From: Clostridia bacterium
GTDB lineage: Bacteria; Bacillota; Clostridia; Christensenellales; Borkfalkiaceae
Length of the DNA stretch: 45,058 bases
NCBI GenBank assembly: GCA_017463425.1
Contig: JAFTPE010000005.1
Span: 1 to 45,058, forward strand
Direction of reading: 5' to 3'
Below the pieces are notes generated by a model, which made no database searches, was not told where the DNA came from, and worked only from the letters and a program-made list of their open reading frames with translations. The position numbers and the translations under genes were made by a program. Of the stretch, positions 1 through 9,887 are shown in pieces. Numbering within the stretch: position 1 is the first letter of the stretch; the number at the start of each line of letters is the position of its first letter.

Positions 1-1097
1 CGTCTTGCCTGTGCATCCGTGAGGTTGGAACAGGAACCCACTTCAAAATATTTCTTTTGACGAGGACTCCACGCTTCGACGTCGCAACTCTTGTATTTGA
101 GGTCGGCAAGGTCGCCCGAACAGCAACCAAGCTGTCTTACGGGGATATCCATCGAGCGGAATAATTCCACGGTCTAGCTCCACAATTTTTCATACCATTC
201 TTCGCTTTCTTCGGGACGGCAAACGACAATCATTTCCTGTTTTTCAAATTGATGGATACGGTAGATGCCGCGTTCTTCAATGCCGTGCGCGCCTTTTTCT
301 TTACGGAAACAGGGCGAATAGCTGGTGAGGGTCAACGGCAATTTTTTACCGTCGATAATCTGACCCATAAACCGACCAATCATAGAATGTTCGCTGGTGC
401 CAATCAAGTACAAATCTTCACCTTCGATTTTGTACATCATATTTTCCATTTCGTCAAAGCTCATAACGCCCGATACCACGTCGCCGTGAATCATATACGG
501 GGGAATGACGTAGGTAAAGCCTTTGTCAATCATAAAATCGCGCGCGTAAGAAAGCACCGCGGAATGAAGTCGGGCAATATCTCCCGTCAAATAATAAAAG
601 CCTTGTCCTGACGTTCTTCTTGCCGAATCTACGTCGATACCGTCCAAATTTTCCAAAATGTCCAAATGATACGGCACTTCAAAGTCGGGAACGACGGGGT
701 CGCCAAAGCGTTGGAGTTCGACGTTTTCCGCGTCGTCTTTGCCGATAGGCACGTCGTTAGAGATAATATTGGGGATCGCCATCATAGTTTTTTTGAGGGC
801 GGTTTCCACTTCTTCGCTTTCTTTTTCAATGGCAACGAGGCGTTCAGCGTCTGCCTTTACCTGCGCTTTGACAGCCTCTGCCTCGTCTTTTTTACCCTCT
901 TTCATCAGCATACCCACTTGTTTGGAAAGGGTATTGCGCGCTGAACGGAGCGCGTCGCCTTCGGCAATGAGCGCGCGACGTTTGGAATCCAGCTCCAACG
1001 CTTGATCCACGAGGGGCAATTTATGGTCTTGGAACTTTTTACGGATATTTTCTTTTACGAGTTCCGGATTGGTACGGATAAGGTTGATATCAATCAT
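1..1097 (-). CDS. serS: Seryl-tRNA synthetase, interrupted by an in-frame TAG and cut by the window edge
   Basis: Charges tRNA-Ser with serine in the cytoplasm (class II synthetase). The N-terminal ~110 residues form the charged helical arm that contacts the long variable arm of tRNA-Ser. The catalytic core shows motif 2 around residues 265-290 (FRKEKGAHG, then RIHQFEKQEM). After residue 307 the frame hits TAG at 174-176, yet the same frame continues to position 1 with unmistakable SerRS sequence (CCSGDLADLKYKS, WSPRQKKYFEVGSCSN). The break is therefore one codon, not a frameshift, and CAG to TAG is the simplest explanation. Motif 3 lies outside the window. The start at 1097 gives the canonical MIDINLIR beginning. 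Either a sequence error, a real nonsense mutation or a suppressed stop; identity is certain. Confidence 0.93.
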
Positions 1098-1131
1098 AAA
1101 AATACCTCTATAAAGATTTTATAACCCTTTT

Positions 1132-1160
1132 ATTATACACCTTTTCCTATTTAAAAGCAA
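1132..1160 (-). promoter_or_regulatory. Promoter of serS
   Basis: On the minus strand, TTGCTT and TATAAT are separated by 17 nt, about 35 nt upstream of the serS start. No T-box motif is visible in the short leader. Confidence 0.6.
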
Positions 1161-1210
1161 GTAAAGAAAATCTATCCACAGCATTTTCTTATAAAATTTC
1201 TTTAAAAAAC

Positions 1211-1239
1211 TTGTATTTTGGCATTTCGTGTGGTATAAT
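1211..1239 (+). promoter_or_regulatory. Promoter of the P-type ATPase gene
   Basis: TTGTAT, 17-nt spacer, TATAAT, about 60 nt upstream of the ATPase start and divergent from the serS promoter. Confidence 0.6.
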
Positions 1240-1299
1240 TGATGTACTATATGTTTGTAATGAGAACAGCGAAAAATAAAATTACGGAGCTAAACCGTT

Positions 1300-3906
1300 A
1301 TGAAGCAGGAAGAAACTAAAAAGAAAGAGCAAGAAATCGAGGCAAATTCTTTGCACGACGCATTGAACGATTTTCCCGAAGAAGAGGAGGAAAAGAAAAG
1401 CAAACTGTCTGTTTTGCTGTCGAAAAAGGAAAAGGCGCAACCTGCGCCGTTGCTCAATTTGACGCGTTTTAACGCGCGCGTAAACGAGGGGTTGAGCAGC
1501 GCGCAGGTACAAGAACGCGTAGACAAAGGCTACGTTAATAAAACGGTGAAAAAGTTTTCAAAAACCTATCGCAGTATTTTCCGCGATAACATTTGCACCT
1601 TTTTCAACCTGTTGTGTTTGATTGCGGCTATCGCGTTGCTGTTGGCAAAAGCGCCGACTTCGCAATTCGTGTTCGTGCCGATTTTCCTTTGTAATATCGC
1701 GATTGGGATTTTTCAGGAAATTCGCGCGAAGTTAAAGATTGATAAATTGTCCATTCTCACTTCGCCGTATGCGAACGTAGTGCGTGAAAAGAGGGCGCAG
1801 GAAATCCCCGTCGATCAGTTGGTTGTGGACGATATTTTGATTTTGTCTGCAGGGCAACAAGTGCCTGCCGATTGTATTGCCGTCGAGGGTACGGCGGAAT
1901 TGAACGAATCCCTGTTAACGGGTGAATCCATACCGATTAAAAAAGAAGAAGGGGATTTGTTATACGCAGGTTCGTTTGTGGCGAGTGGTAAAATCGTCGT
2001 GCGCGTGGATAAAATCGGCGAGGCGACGTATATCAGCAAGCTGACGGCGCGCGCGAAGAAATACAAACGTCCCAATTCGGAGATTATGAATTCGATTAAC
2101 CTGTTCATCAAGGTAATCGGTATTATCATTATTCCCGTTGCGATATTTATGTTCCTTACCAATTTCCATAATATGGGCAACACGTGGGAAGAACTGTCCG
2201 CAAGCGGCGGTTTTTGGAAAAACCTACTCGCAGGCGACCCTGCGCTTAGCGAAACCATTCAAAAGACGGCGTCCGTTGTTATTGGTATGATTCCGTCGGG
2301 GTTGATTTTGTTGACCACCGTTGCGTTGTCTGTGGGTATGATTCGTCTTGCGAAATACAACACGTTGGTACAGGATATGTATTCGTTGGAAATGTTGGCG
2401 CGCGTAAACGTTTTGTGTTTGGATAAGACGGGTACGATTACCGACGGTAGAATGAAAGTGAGCGATTGTATTTTGCTGAACAATCCCACCGAATACGGCG
2501 TGGACGAAATCGTTGGGTCTATGTTGGCGTCGCTGAGCGACAACAACCAAACTTCGATTGCGTTATACGAGAGATTTGGACATTCTTCGGCGTTGCAACC
2601 GATTGCGACGTTGCCGTTCTCGTCGGCGAGAAAACTGTCTGCCGTTACCTTTGAGGGTGTGGGAACGTTCGTGATGGGCGCGCCGGAATTTGTATTGAAA
2701 CCGATGCCGACGCGGATTGATAAAATTGTCAAACAATACGCGCAAATGGGGCTGAGAGTGTTGGTTGTGGCACATTCGACCTCGCAGATACAAGGGGATA
2801 AAGTGCCGTCGGGGGTAAAGGCGATTGCCATCATTACGCTGTCGGATAATATTCGACCGGACGCGATTGATACGATTAAATGGTTTAGAGAAAACGAAGT
2901 GGACGTGAAGGTGATTTCGGGGGATAATCCCGTAACGGTGTCAGAAGTGGCGCGTCGCGCGGGAATTAAGAATGCGTCGCATTTTATATCCTTGGAGGGG
3001 CTTTCGAGGATTGAAGTGGAAAACGCTGCAAATCAATACACGGTGTTTGGACGGGTTACTCCCGAACAAAAGGCGATATTGATTCGAGCGATTAAAAAAG
3101 CAGGCAATACCGTGGCAATGACGGGCGACGGCGTGAATGATATTTTGGCAATGAAAGAATCGGACTGCGCGGTGTCCGTGGCGTCGGGCAGCGACGCGGC
3201 GAGAAACGTTTCTAACCTCGTTTTGCAAGATAATAATTTTTCGTCCATGCCAAAAATCGTAAACGAGGGACGACGGGTGATTAATAATATCAAAGACTCG
3301 TCTGCGTTATATATTATGAAAACGCTGTTGACGTTGATTTTGTCTACGACCTGTATTTTGCTGGGCAGCGCGTATTTCTTCACTACGAATAATATGATGA
3401 TGTTTGAAATGTTCATCAGCGCAATTCCTTCGTTCGTGCTTTCCTTGCAGCCTAATACCAACCGTGTGAAAGGCAAATTTATTCCGCACGTTTTAAGCCG
3501 AGCCATACCTGGTGCGTTGACGATGGCGTTGGGGATTTTGACCTTGTACGTAATGCACAAAACGTCGCTTGCCGAAGCGTTTGGGTTTGTAGACGCGCAA
3601 GGCGAAGAAACGGCGGCGTACAACGCAATGATGATGATTTCGCTGACGTTTTCGGGGCTTGTGATGTTGTATCGGATTTGTCAGCCGTTCAACGTGGTGC
3701 GCGTGGTGCTGTTCGTGTTCGTAACCGCGCTTTGTTTGTTGGTGGTGTCTATACCCGTGTTGGGCGAAATCGTGTTCGAGGGGTGGACGTACATCAAATT
3801 TACTTTGCCGCAATGGTTGATGATTGTCATTATCGTACAGGCGAGTTTCCCCATATCGGGATTTTTGATAAAATTTTTCGATATGTTTACCGCGGCGGAG
3901 GATTGA
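1300..3906 (+). CDS. HAD-type P-type cation-transporting ATPase
   Basis: An integral-membrane pump of 868 residues that couples ATP hydrolysis to cation transport. A charged cytosolic N-terminus (~60 residues) is followed by paired membrane helices near residues 95-145, the actuator domain with the TGES loop near residue 207, helices near 270-350, the phosphorylation motif DKTGTITDG near 376, the hinge TGDGVND near 608, and a C-terminal bundle of about six helices. The segments ARVNVLCLDKTG and NEGRRVINNI resemble the CtpE-like branch, some members of which move calcium, but the ion cannot be read from sequence. No heavy-metal CxxC domain is present. An SD (GGAG) lies 10 nt before the ATG. 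It appears monocistronic and ends in TGA. Confidence 0.9.
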   Translation: MKQEETKKKEQEIEANSLHDALNDFPEEEEEKKSKLSVLLSKKEKAQPAPLLNLTRFNARVNEGLSSAQVQERVDKGYVNKTVKKFSKTYRSIFRDNICTFFNLLCLIAAIALLLAKAPTSQFVFVPIFLCNIAIGIFQEIRAKLKIDKLSILTSPYANVVREKRAQEIPVDQLVVDDILILSAGQQVPADCIAVEGTAELNESLLTGESIPIKKEEGDLLYAGSFVASGKIVVRVDKIGEATYISKLTARAKKYKRPNSEIMNSINLFIKVIGIIIIPVAIFMFLTNFHNMGNTWEELSASGGFWKNLLAGDPALSETIQKTASVVIGMIPSGLILLTTVALSVGMIRLAKYNTLVQDMYSLEMLARVNVLCLDKTGTITDGRMKVSDCILLNNPTEYGVDEIVGSMLASLSDNNQTSIALYERFGHSSALQPIATLPFSSARKLSAVTFEGVGTFVMGAPEFVLKPMPTRIDKIVKQYAQMGLRVLVVAHSTSQIQGDKVPSGVKAIAIITLSDNIRPDAIDTIKWFRENEVDVKVISGDNPVTVSEVARRAGIKNASHFISLEGLSRIEVENAANQYTVFGRVTPEQKAILIRAIKKAGNTVAMTGDGVNDILAMKESDCAVSVASGSDAARNVSNLVLQDNNFSSMPKIVNEGRRVINNIKDSSALYIMKTLLTLILSTTCILLGSAYFFTTNNMMMFEMFISAIPSFVLSLQPNTNRVKGKFIPHVLSRAIPGALTMALGILTLYVMHKTSLAEAFGFVDAQGEETAAYNAMMMISLTFSGLVMLYRICQPFNVVRVVLFVFVTALCLLVVSIPVLGEIVFEGWTYIKFTLPQWLMIVIIVQASFPISGFLIKFFDMFTAAED

Positions 3907-3920
3907 CCGTTAAAAATCGA

Positions 3921-3985
3921 AACAAGCCTACCGTGTACGCGTTGAAATTATATCAGGGGCATACAGGTATGCGTTGAAATTAAAA
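3921..3985 (+). repeat. Paired copies of a short TACGCGTTGAA repeat
   Basis: CCTACCGTGTACGCGTTGAA is followed about 30 nt later by ACAGGTATGCGTTGAAATTA. Related pairs occur at 13488-13540 (inverted), 15950-16005, 23398-23452 and near 43550, always between genes. The second copy contains the small hairpin GCATAC-AG-GTATGC. Confidence 0.6.
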
Positions 3986-4099
3986 ATTGGAAATAAAAAT
4001 ATGAGAAATCGCCGTCTGTATTTTTCGTCGGGCGGCGGTTTTCTTTTGCAATTTTTTAACAAGTATGATATAATACTTTGTGGAAGAAAAAAGTGTATT

Positions 4100-5065
4100 A
4101 TGAAGTATTTATTTTTTGATATCGAATGTTCGGTGGTATCCAAATATACGGCAAAAATTTGCGCGTTTGGGTATTGCCTGACGGACGAACAATTTCATAT
4201 AATCGAAAAAGAAGATATCCTAATCAATCCGCAAGGCGGGTTTCATTTGACGGATAGAAAAGGGACGCAAGGATTGGTGTTGCCGTATAAATACGAGGAA
4301 TTTAAAAATTATCCCACGTTTAAACAAAAGGCAAAACGGATTTACGAATTGTTGCAAGACAAAGATACGCTGGTGGCAGGGCATGCGACGATGAACGACG
4401 TGAAGTATCTTAATTTGGAAAGCAAACGCTTTTCCTTGCCCTCGTTTTCCTTTCGGTTTGCCGACACGCAATTCGTGTATATGAACGGAATCAACGATTT
4501 TTCGAGGCAATTTGGGTTGGGCGCGATTGCGGAAAATTTGGGTGTAGAATTTGTGGCGCACCGCGCTGTGGACGACGCGTACGCAACGATGAAGATTGCC
4601 GAGGCTATGTGCCGAGCGGCAGGTGAGGGCGTTACGTTTGCGCAGTTGTTGGAAAAGTACCGCATTGTTTTAGGCAAGATTGACAATTACGAAATCACTC
4701 CGCCGTCGTCCGTGGCATTTGCCAAATATAAACGGGAGCAGGAACTGAAAAAGGAAGAGCGCGAACGGAAAAAAGTGGAATTTCATAATTTTGCTGATCG
4801 TGAAAAACGGCGTCGCGCAAAAGAGGGAAAATTGAAAAATAAAACCATTTGTTTTTCACATCCCGTCGAGTTGGAATTGCCCTTGGCAAAGCGTTTGTTG
4901 TCGGCGGCGTTTGCCGAGGCGGCGTATCTTACGTATCGCGCAGAAGAATGTGATTTGTACGTCTGTTTCGAGGGGGAAACAGGCCCGAGGTTGAAATCGG
5001 TGCAAGGCAAGGCGCGTGTATTGACTCCGCAAGAATTAGAGGCGTATTTGGGCGTAAAAGCGTAA
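4100..5065 (+). CDS. DnaQ/RNase T-like 3'-5' exonuclease with a C-terminal BRCT-like domain
   Basis: A predicted DEDD exonuclease of 321 residues. Exo I (DIEC, residues 8-11) opens the protein, the Exo II region is HATMNDVKYLNLES near residue 95, and Exo III is HRAVDDAYATM near 155, which fits the DEDDh class. A Lys/Arg/Glu-rich linker (about 215-250) leads to a C-terminal ~75-residue unit (KTICFSHPVELELP...YVCFEG...VLTPQELEAYL) with BRCT-like strand pattern. Such exonuclease-BRCT proteins are thought to act in DNA repair or processing. The start chosen matches the beginning of the exonuclease fold; an upstream in-frame extension would be non-homologous. TATAAT lies just upstream. The rRNA methyltransferase follows after 19 nt. 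Confidence 0.8.
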   Translation: MKYLFFDIECSVVSKYTAKICAFGYCLTDEQFHIIEKEDILINPQGGFHLTDRKGTQGLVLPYKYEEFKNYPTFKQKAKRIYELLQDKDTLVAGHATMNDVKYLNLESKRFSLPSFSFRFADTQFVYMNGINDFSRQFGLGAIAENLGVEFVAHRAVDDAYATMKIAEAMCRAAGEGVTFAQLLEKYRIVLGKIDNYEITPPSSVAFAKYKREQELKKEERERKKVEFHNFADREKRRRAKEGKLKNKTICFSHPVELELPLAKRLLSAAFAEAAYLTYRAEECDLYVCFEGETGPRLKSVQGKARVLTPQELEAYLGVKA

Positions 5066-5084
5066 AAAATGAGGGAGAGGACTT

Positions 5085-6392
5085 ATGCAGAACTTACCCG
5101 AACAATTTATTGAAAATATGAAAAAACAGCTTCCCGCAAACGAATGGGAGGCGTTTTTTGCCGTATATGAAAAACGGCCCTTTAAAGGCGTTAGAATCAA
5201 TCCGTTAAAGGGAAAAAAGACGGATTTGACGGCAAAATTGCCCTTTTTGGGTAAGGAAGTGCTTTGGGAAGAAAACGGATTTTATACGACGGAAGAAAAA
5301 CTCGGCAATTCGCCTTTTCACGCGGCGGGATTGTTCTATTCGCAAGAACCGTCGGCAATGCGCGTTGCGCCGCTTTTGGACGTGAAAGAGGGGGAACGGG
5401 TGTTAGATCTTTGTTCTGCGCCTGGAGGAAAAGGCACGCAGCTGGCTGGTGTTATGAACGGAAAAGGTGTGATCGTTTTAAACGAACCCGTATATGCGCG
5501 CGCGAAAATTTTATCGCAAAACGTCGAGCGTATGGGGATAAAAAACGCCGTTGTTGTCAATGAAACACCTGAAAAATTGTCGGAAAAATTTTCGGGGTAT
5601 TTCGATAAAATATTGGTAGACGCGCCCTGTTCGGGTGAGGGAATGTTTCGCAAAAATGCCGACGAGGCTTTGTCGGAATGGAGCGTGGAGAACGTTCAGC
5701 TCTGCGCGGAAAGGCAGGAAAGGATTTTAAACGAAGCGACCAAAATGTTGCGCGTAGGCGGAAAGTTGGCGTATTCCACTTGTACGTTTTCTATATCAGA
5801 GGATGAGGGGCAAGTGGAAAATTATTTAAAGCAACATCCCGAAATGCGACTTTTATGCCAAGAAAAATTGTATCCGCATAGAGTGGACGGCGAGGGACAT
5901 TTCGTTGCTGTATTTGAAAAAACCGAGCGCATAGGCGAATGGGACAGTCGTGTTAAAGAGGCGAAACCGTCGCGTTCGGCGGAGGCGGAAAAAGCGTATA
6001 AAGAATTTGAAAAGAAGTTTTTTAGAGATAAATTTGCCACTCGGTTGTATGAAGCGAATGGGATTTTATACGATTTGCCTGAGGGAGTATTTGATTGGAA
6101 AGGTTTGCAAGTGTTGCGGGTTGGTGTGCGTTTGGGCGAAGTGAAAAACGGACGTTTCGAGCCTTCTCATTCCCTCGTAATGTGCGCGAAAAAAGAAGAA
6201 CTTTGCAATGCGCTGGATTTGGATTGTCAAGACGTGCGGTTAGATAAATATTTGCGAGGCGAAACGATTGAATCGGAGGAGATTCAAAACGGTTGGTGCG
6301 CGGTGTGCGTGGAAGGATTTCCGATAGGGCTGGGGAAAGCGGTCAACGGGGTTGTGAAAAATCATTTGCCGAAAGGGTTGAGAAAGATTTAA
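5085..6392 (+). CDS. RsmF/NOL1-NOP2-Sun family RNA m5C methyltransferase
   Basis: A SAM-dependent RNA cytosine-C5 methyltransferase, probably acting on 16S rRNA (435 residues). Visible motifs are the SAM loop LCSAPGGKGTQLA (~105-117), the motif IV catalytic region VDAPCSGEGMFRK (~180), and motif VI YSTCTFS with the second conserved Cys (~232). After the catalytic core (residues 1-285) comes a C-terminal region (~290-435) of the RsmF type with a PUA-like end. A good SD (GGGAGAGG) precedes the ATG. The 19-nt gap suggests cotranscription with the exonuclease gene. The exact target base is not deducible. Confidence 0.87.
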   Translation: MQNLPEQFIENMKKQLPANEWEAFFAVYEKRPFKGVRINPLKGKKTDLTAKLPFLGKEVLWEENGFYTTEEKLGNSPFHAAGLFYSQEPSAMRVAPLLDVKEGERVLDLCSAPGGKGTQLAGVMNGKGVIVLNEPVYARAKILSQNVERMGIKNAVVVNETPEKLSEKFSGYFDKILVDAPCSGEGMFRKNADEALSEWSVENVQLCAERQERILNEATKMLRVGGKLAYSTCTFSISEDEGQVENYLKQHPEMRLLCQEKLYPHRVDGEGHFVAVFEKTERIGEWDSRVKEAKPSRSAEAEKAYKEFEKKFFRDKFATRLYEANGILYDLPEGVFDWKGLQVLRVGVRLGEVKNGRFEPSHSLVMCAKKEELCNALDLDCQDVRLDKYLRGETIESEEIQNGWCAVCVEGFPIGLGKAVNGVVKNHLPKGLRKI

Positions 6393-6421
6393 TAAAAAAA
6401 TCATTGAAACAAGTAAAGAAA

Positions 6422-6458
6422 AATCCTCTTAAGGACTGCCTTAAGAGGATTGATTTTT
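6422..6458. terminator. Bidirectional terminator between rsmF-like gene and the large lipoprotein
   Basis: A perfect 13-bp stem (AATCCTCTTAAGG) with loop ACTG is followed by T-rich sequence on the plus strand and by A-rich sequence before it, so it can serve both convergent genes. Confidence 0.85.
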
Positions 6459-6473
6459 TAAGGGAAGAAAGAA

Positions 6474-9400
6474 TTATTTATTTTTTTCTTTCTTTTCTTT
6501 TTTTGCAGCGAAAGCCTTGTTTTTCTTGGCTTTTTTCAACGTTTTTTGGATAATCAAGCTAGCCACTGTCAATACGAGAACTGCCGCAATCGCAACCGAG
6601 CTTGCCAACAACCAAGGGTTGGTTTCTGCATGGTCGTGGTCGTGATCGTCTTCTTCCGTCGTATCGTCTTCTTCCACGTCTGCCGACACCGTAACCTCGG
6701 AAAGCGCGTAATCTGCATACAATTCGTAAACGTTGTCGTTTACATATTTCAAGAATGCCGTTCCTGCCGTGTACGTCGTAGCGTCGTAGCTATCGTACGA
6801 ATTGCCAACGCCGTTTACGTCTGCCTTTTCGTCGTAGCGGAGATATTTTGCATTGTCATAGAAGGAGAACGCGTTTTCAAAGTATACGTTCGTGTCTTCC
6901 GTATCGATATCGTCTTTTCTCGCTTCAACCAAGTTTGCAAACGAGGTTGCGTCTACGTCGTTGGGCTTGTACGCATCTACGAGTACGTAGCTGCCTTTCG
7001 CCGTATTTACCGTTTCGCCGTCGCGAGAACCGCTCCAAATTTCCAAACGGTAATTCTTTGCCGTATCGCCCGTATGCACGTAGAACGTTACGGTTGCCCA
7101 TTCGCCGTTCGTTGCGCCGATTTCAAAGGACATACCTACTTGGTTTTCAATCGCGGTGTAACGAGGGGAAAGGTTGGCTACGGTAGAAAGGTCGTATACT
7201 TCCGTCGTTTTCTTGCTGTCTGCATACGCCATTTTGGTTTCTGCATTGTATGCATAGAAGGCTTTTCCGTCGTTGCCGTCGTGCAACCAATTATCGTTGT
7301 AACCGTACGAAACGCCACCGTCTGCAATCGCAAGGTCGCCTTCAGCGTCTACTTCGTAATTTGCAAGGTTTGCATAATATTTGGTTTCGTCAAGGTTGCT
7401 GTTCGTTTCTTTGTTCCAGGTCGGGTTGACAAGGTATAAACCGTTGGATTGCAATTTGAACGCCGTATGTTTTTTCGCGTTGAAATGCTCGTCCGAAGGG
7501 TCTTGCGAACAGATGTTGCCGTCTGCGTCATACCAATAGGAAACTTGTCTGCCGATAGACAGTTGCTTTTGATGCGCGTCGTCGTCCATATCCATAAGAT
7601 ATACGAACGCTTTTGCGTTATCGCTTACTTTTACGCGCATGGATACGGTAGCGTAGGTGTTTGCACCAATCGCCGTAGCGTTGCCGATAAAGCCGTAGGA
7701 CTTGGTTTGCGCTGCGCCGCTGTAAATAACGAGGGGCTGCGTCGTGTCGTCGTCAAAGACGTTCGACCAGGTTGCGCCTTCGCCGCCGATTGCTTTTAAA
7801 ATCGTTTTATAATTTTCCGTGTCTTGGTGTTCTTTGTTCAAAAGCCCTGCAACGTAATCGGTGGTTAATTTTTCAAGATTGGTGTTCTTGTTGAATTCGG
7901 TGTTCGTGCCGTTGGATACGAATGCGCTGTCGCTGTATACGCCCTTGTAATTTGTAGGCGCGGCAAAGCCGTTTTCAATTGCGCCCGTAGGGGTGCTTGC
8001 CGCCGAATCAAATCCGCTGTCGCCCGTAGCTTTTTCTTCGCCGCTCGTAAGAGAAACGACTTTTGCGTACGTGCCGCTTGTCGCCGAGTCAAATTCCGCT
8101 TCGTTCATTTCATAGCTTTCAAAACCGGTAAACGCTGCGAAACCTGCGTAGTAGTTTGCTTTCGTCGTGCCGATAACGGTGGTAGAACCAAAGTTGAAAG
8201 AAAGGGTAAACTCTTTCGCGGAATCCGTTTCATTGGAAACGAAGAACAGACATTGTTGCCAACCTTCGTAGATATCTTCGCTGTCGCCGATATCCACGGG
8301 ATCAATCGTCGTCGTGTCAATCGAGGAAATCGAAGTTTTGTTGTTGCCGTCGTTGAGGGTGATGCCTGCGCCCGTAAACCCGTTCATATCCGACGTTTTC
8401 ACGTAGAAAGAAATCGCAAGATATTTGTCTGCGTTCACCGTAAACGTCTTGGTCGAATTTGCCGTGTACGCCGCGCCTTCTGCGCTGAGGAGCATCAATA
8501 CTTTGCTGTTTGCAAGGAAGGACGAATCTTTAAAATAATTGTCGTATGCGCTTTGCAAGAATACGTTGCCCGAATTGTTCATTTCGGCGATATTTGTAAA
8601 CACTTTGGTTACGTCGTTTGCCGTATTGATTCCAAGCCCCGTGTACGTTTTCACGTCGCCGCCCGAAACGGTTGCCGCCGTATACGAAACGCCCTTATTG
8701 GATTTTTCCGTCGTAGGCGTAGCGTTTACGTCGCTGGCAAAGAAATCGAGTTCGTCAAACTTACCGTAGAAATTGAGGGCAAATTTGTTGCCTGCGTCTG
8801 CTTTGGACGCGTCAACAATCTTGTCTTCTTTGCTTGCCTCAAATCCAACCGTCTTCACGGCGTCTGCCGCGTCTTTTTCAAACGTTTCGTTGGTAATCAA
8901 TTCACATTCGATATCGTCAAAGAACGCATAGCCGTTGACGTATTCCAATCTGTCCGTGCCACCGCCTTGACCAAGCCCAAGCACTACGTTAAACGTGGTG
9001 TCGGTGTAGGACGCGCCTTGGAGATAGAACGAATATTTCGTCCATTCGTCGGTGTTGATGTTCTTCACTTCAAAAGCGTCCATTGATTTGCCGCCTACGG
9101 AGTGGGTAACGCTGATATACGCGCCTTTGCCCACCGCGTCTTGCGCTTCACCGTCGGTTGTCGCGCTCTGCAATTCGCTCGTTTTTACCCAAACGGAGAA
9201 CCATGCGGACGTACCAGCCTTTATCGTAACGGTAGAGGAGGAGGTGTATTTTTGCGCCGTACCCGTTGCTTTGTCTTCGGGGTATTGGTTGTGAATCATA
9301 AGAACGTTGTTGTCCTTTTCACCGCTGTCGGGCGCAACGCCGGGATTTGCCGCGTTCAATGCGGGCAAATCGTCCAAGTCGATATTGAACGATTGATAGA

Positions 9401-9887
9401 AATCGAGTTCTTTTTCGATTTTCTTATCGTCGTTTTCGTCCTTTTTCTCCCAAATCGAATAATACGTGAGCTTGTCCCGAACGGTCATCTTGTCCCAAGC
9501 GTTTTTCGCTTCCGATTCGGTCATGGAGTCGGTAACGTTTACTTTAGAAGTTGTCAATTCTTCCCATTTCGTGGTGTCGATAACGCCGCTTGCCGCTTTG
9601 GAAGTAAGCGCGCTGCCTGCCGTCGTGGAGTTGAGCGAACGCGTCCAACCCGTAACGGACGTGCCGATAGGGTTCAAACCTTTGTTATCGTCGTACGTTT
9701 CAAAGCCAGCGTTGGTAATAACGCCGGTGTCTTTTTCTTCGTTGCTCGTTTCCGAAGAAGACGAGGAGGAAGAAGAATCGACGGCGTCGTCTTTGCACGC
9801 GGCAAGCGCGGACATAGAAGATACCATCATCAGCGATAAGAGTAGAGCAAGAAATTTCTTCTTGCGGTTGTTGATACTTGCTTTCAT
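6474..9887 (-). CDS. Large surface lipoprotein with a C-terminal membrane anchor
   Basis: A secreted protein of 1137 residues of unknown function. The N-terminus is a lipoprotein signal (NRKKK, hydrophobic stretch, lipobox LAAC at ~27-30), followed by a Ser-rich linker. The long ectodomain is rich in Thr, Asp and aromatic residues and holds several beta-rich segments resembling carbohydrate-binding or jelly-roll modules, including recurrent phrases of the kind FFDDIECELI and repeated NGFET-like openings; I could not assign a family. Near the C-terminus an acidic/His cluster (EEDDHDHDHAE) is followed by a transmembrane helix (WLLASSVAIAAVLVLTVASL) and a Lys-rich tail. Two membrane attachments on one chain is unusual. 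Likely cell-envelope exposed. An SD-like AGGTGG lies upstream of the ATG. Confidence 0.82.
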   Translation of the reverse strand: MKASINNRKKKFLALLLSLMMVSSMSALAACKDDAVDSSSSSSSSETSNEEKDTGVITNAGFETYDDNKGLNPIGTSVTGWTRSLNSTTAGSALTSKAASGVIDTTKWEELTTSKVNVTDSMTESEAKNAWDKMTVRDKLTYYSIWEKKDENDDKKIEKELDFYQSFNIDLDDLPALNAANPGVAPDSGEKDNNVLMIHNQYPEDKATGTAQKYTSSSTVTIKAGTSAWFSVWVKTSELQSATTDGEAQDAVGKGAYISVTHSVGGKSMDAFEVKNINTDEWTKYSFYLQGASYTDTTFNVVLGLGQGGGTDRLEYVNGYAFFDDIECELITNETFEKDAADAVKTVGFEASKEDKIVDASKADAGNKFALNFYGKFDELDFFASDVNATPTTEKSNKGVSYTAATVSGGDVKTYTGLGINTANDVTKVFTNIAEMNNSGNVFLQSAYDNYFKDSSFLANSKVLMLLSAEGAAYTANSTKTFTVNADKYLAISFYVKTSDMNGFTGAGITLNDGNNKTSISSIDTTTIDPVDIGDSEDIYEGWQQCLFFVSNETDSAKEFTLSFNFGSTTVIGTTKANYYAGFAAFTGFESYEMNEAEFDSATSGTYAKVVSLTSGEEKATGDSGFDSAASTPTGAIENGFAAPTNYKGVYSDSAFVSNGTNTEFNKNTNLEKLTTDYVAGLLNKEHQDTENYKTILKAIGGEGATWSNVFDDDTTQPLVIYSGAAQTKSYGFIGNATAIGANTYATVSMRVKVSDNAKAFVYLMDMDDDAHQKQLSIGRQVSYWYDADGNICSQDPSDEHFNAKKHTAFKLQSNGLYLVNPTWNKETNSNLDETKYYANLANYEVDAEGDLAIADGGVSYGYNDNWLHDGNDGKAFYAYNAETKMAYADSKKTTEVYDLSTVANLSPRYTAIENQVGMSFEIGATNGEWATVTFYVHTGDTAKNYRLEIWSGSRDGETVNTAKGSYVLVDAYKPNDVDATSFANLVEARKDDIDTEDTNVYFENAFSFYDNAKYLRYDEKADVNGVGNSYDSYDATTYTAGTAFLKYVNDNVYELYADYALSEVTVSADVEEDDTTEEDDHDHDHAETNPWLLASSVAIAAVLVLTVASLIIQKTLKKAKKNKAFAAKKEKKEKNK

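Noticed and set aside
174..176. UAG reassignment to glutamine as an explanation of the serS interruption.
   Set aside because: RF1 with the PAT motif is intact at 30170 and no other in-frame TAG was found in the window. Kept only as a low-probability alternative.
6546..9839. Several 80-300-codon frames on the plus strand opposite the large lipoprotein.
   Set aside because: They lack SDs and domains, and their Arg/Val/Phe-rich composition is what the reverse complement of this biased gene yields.
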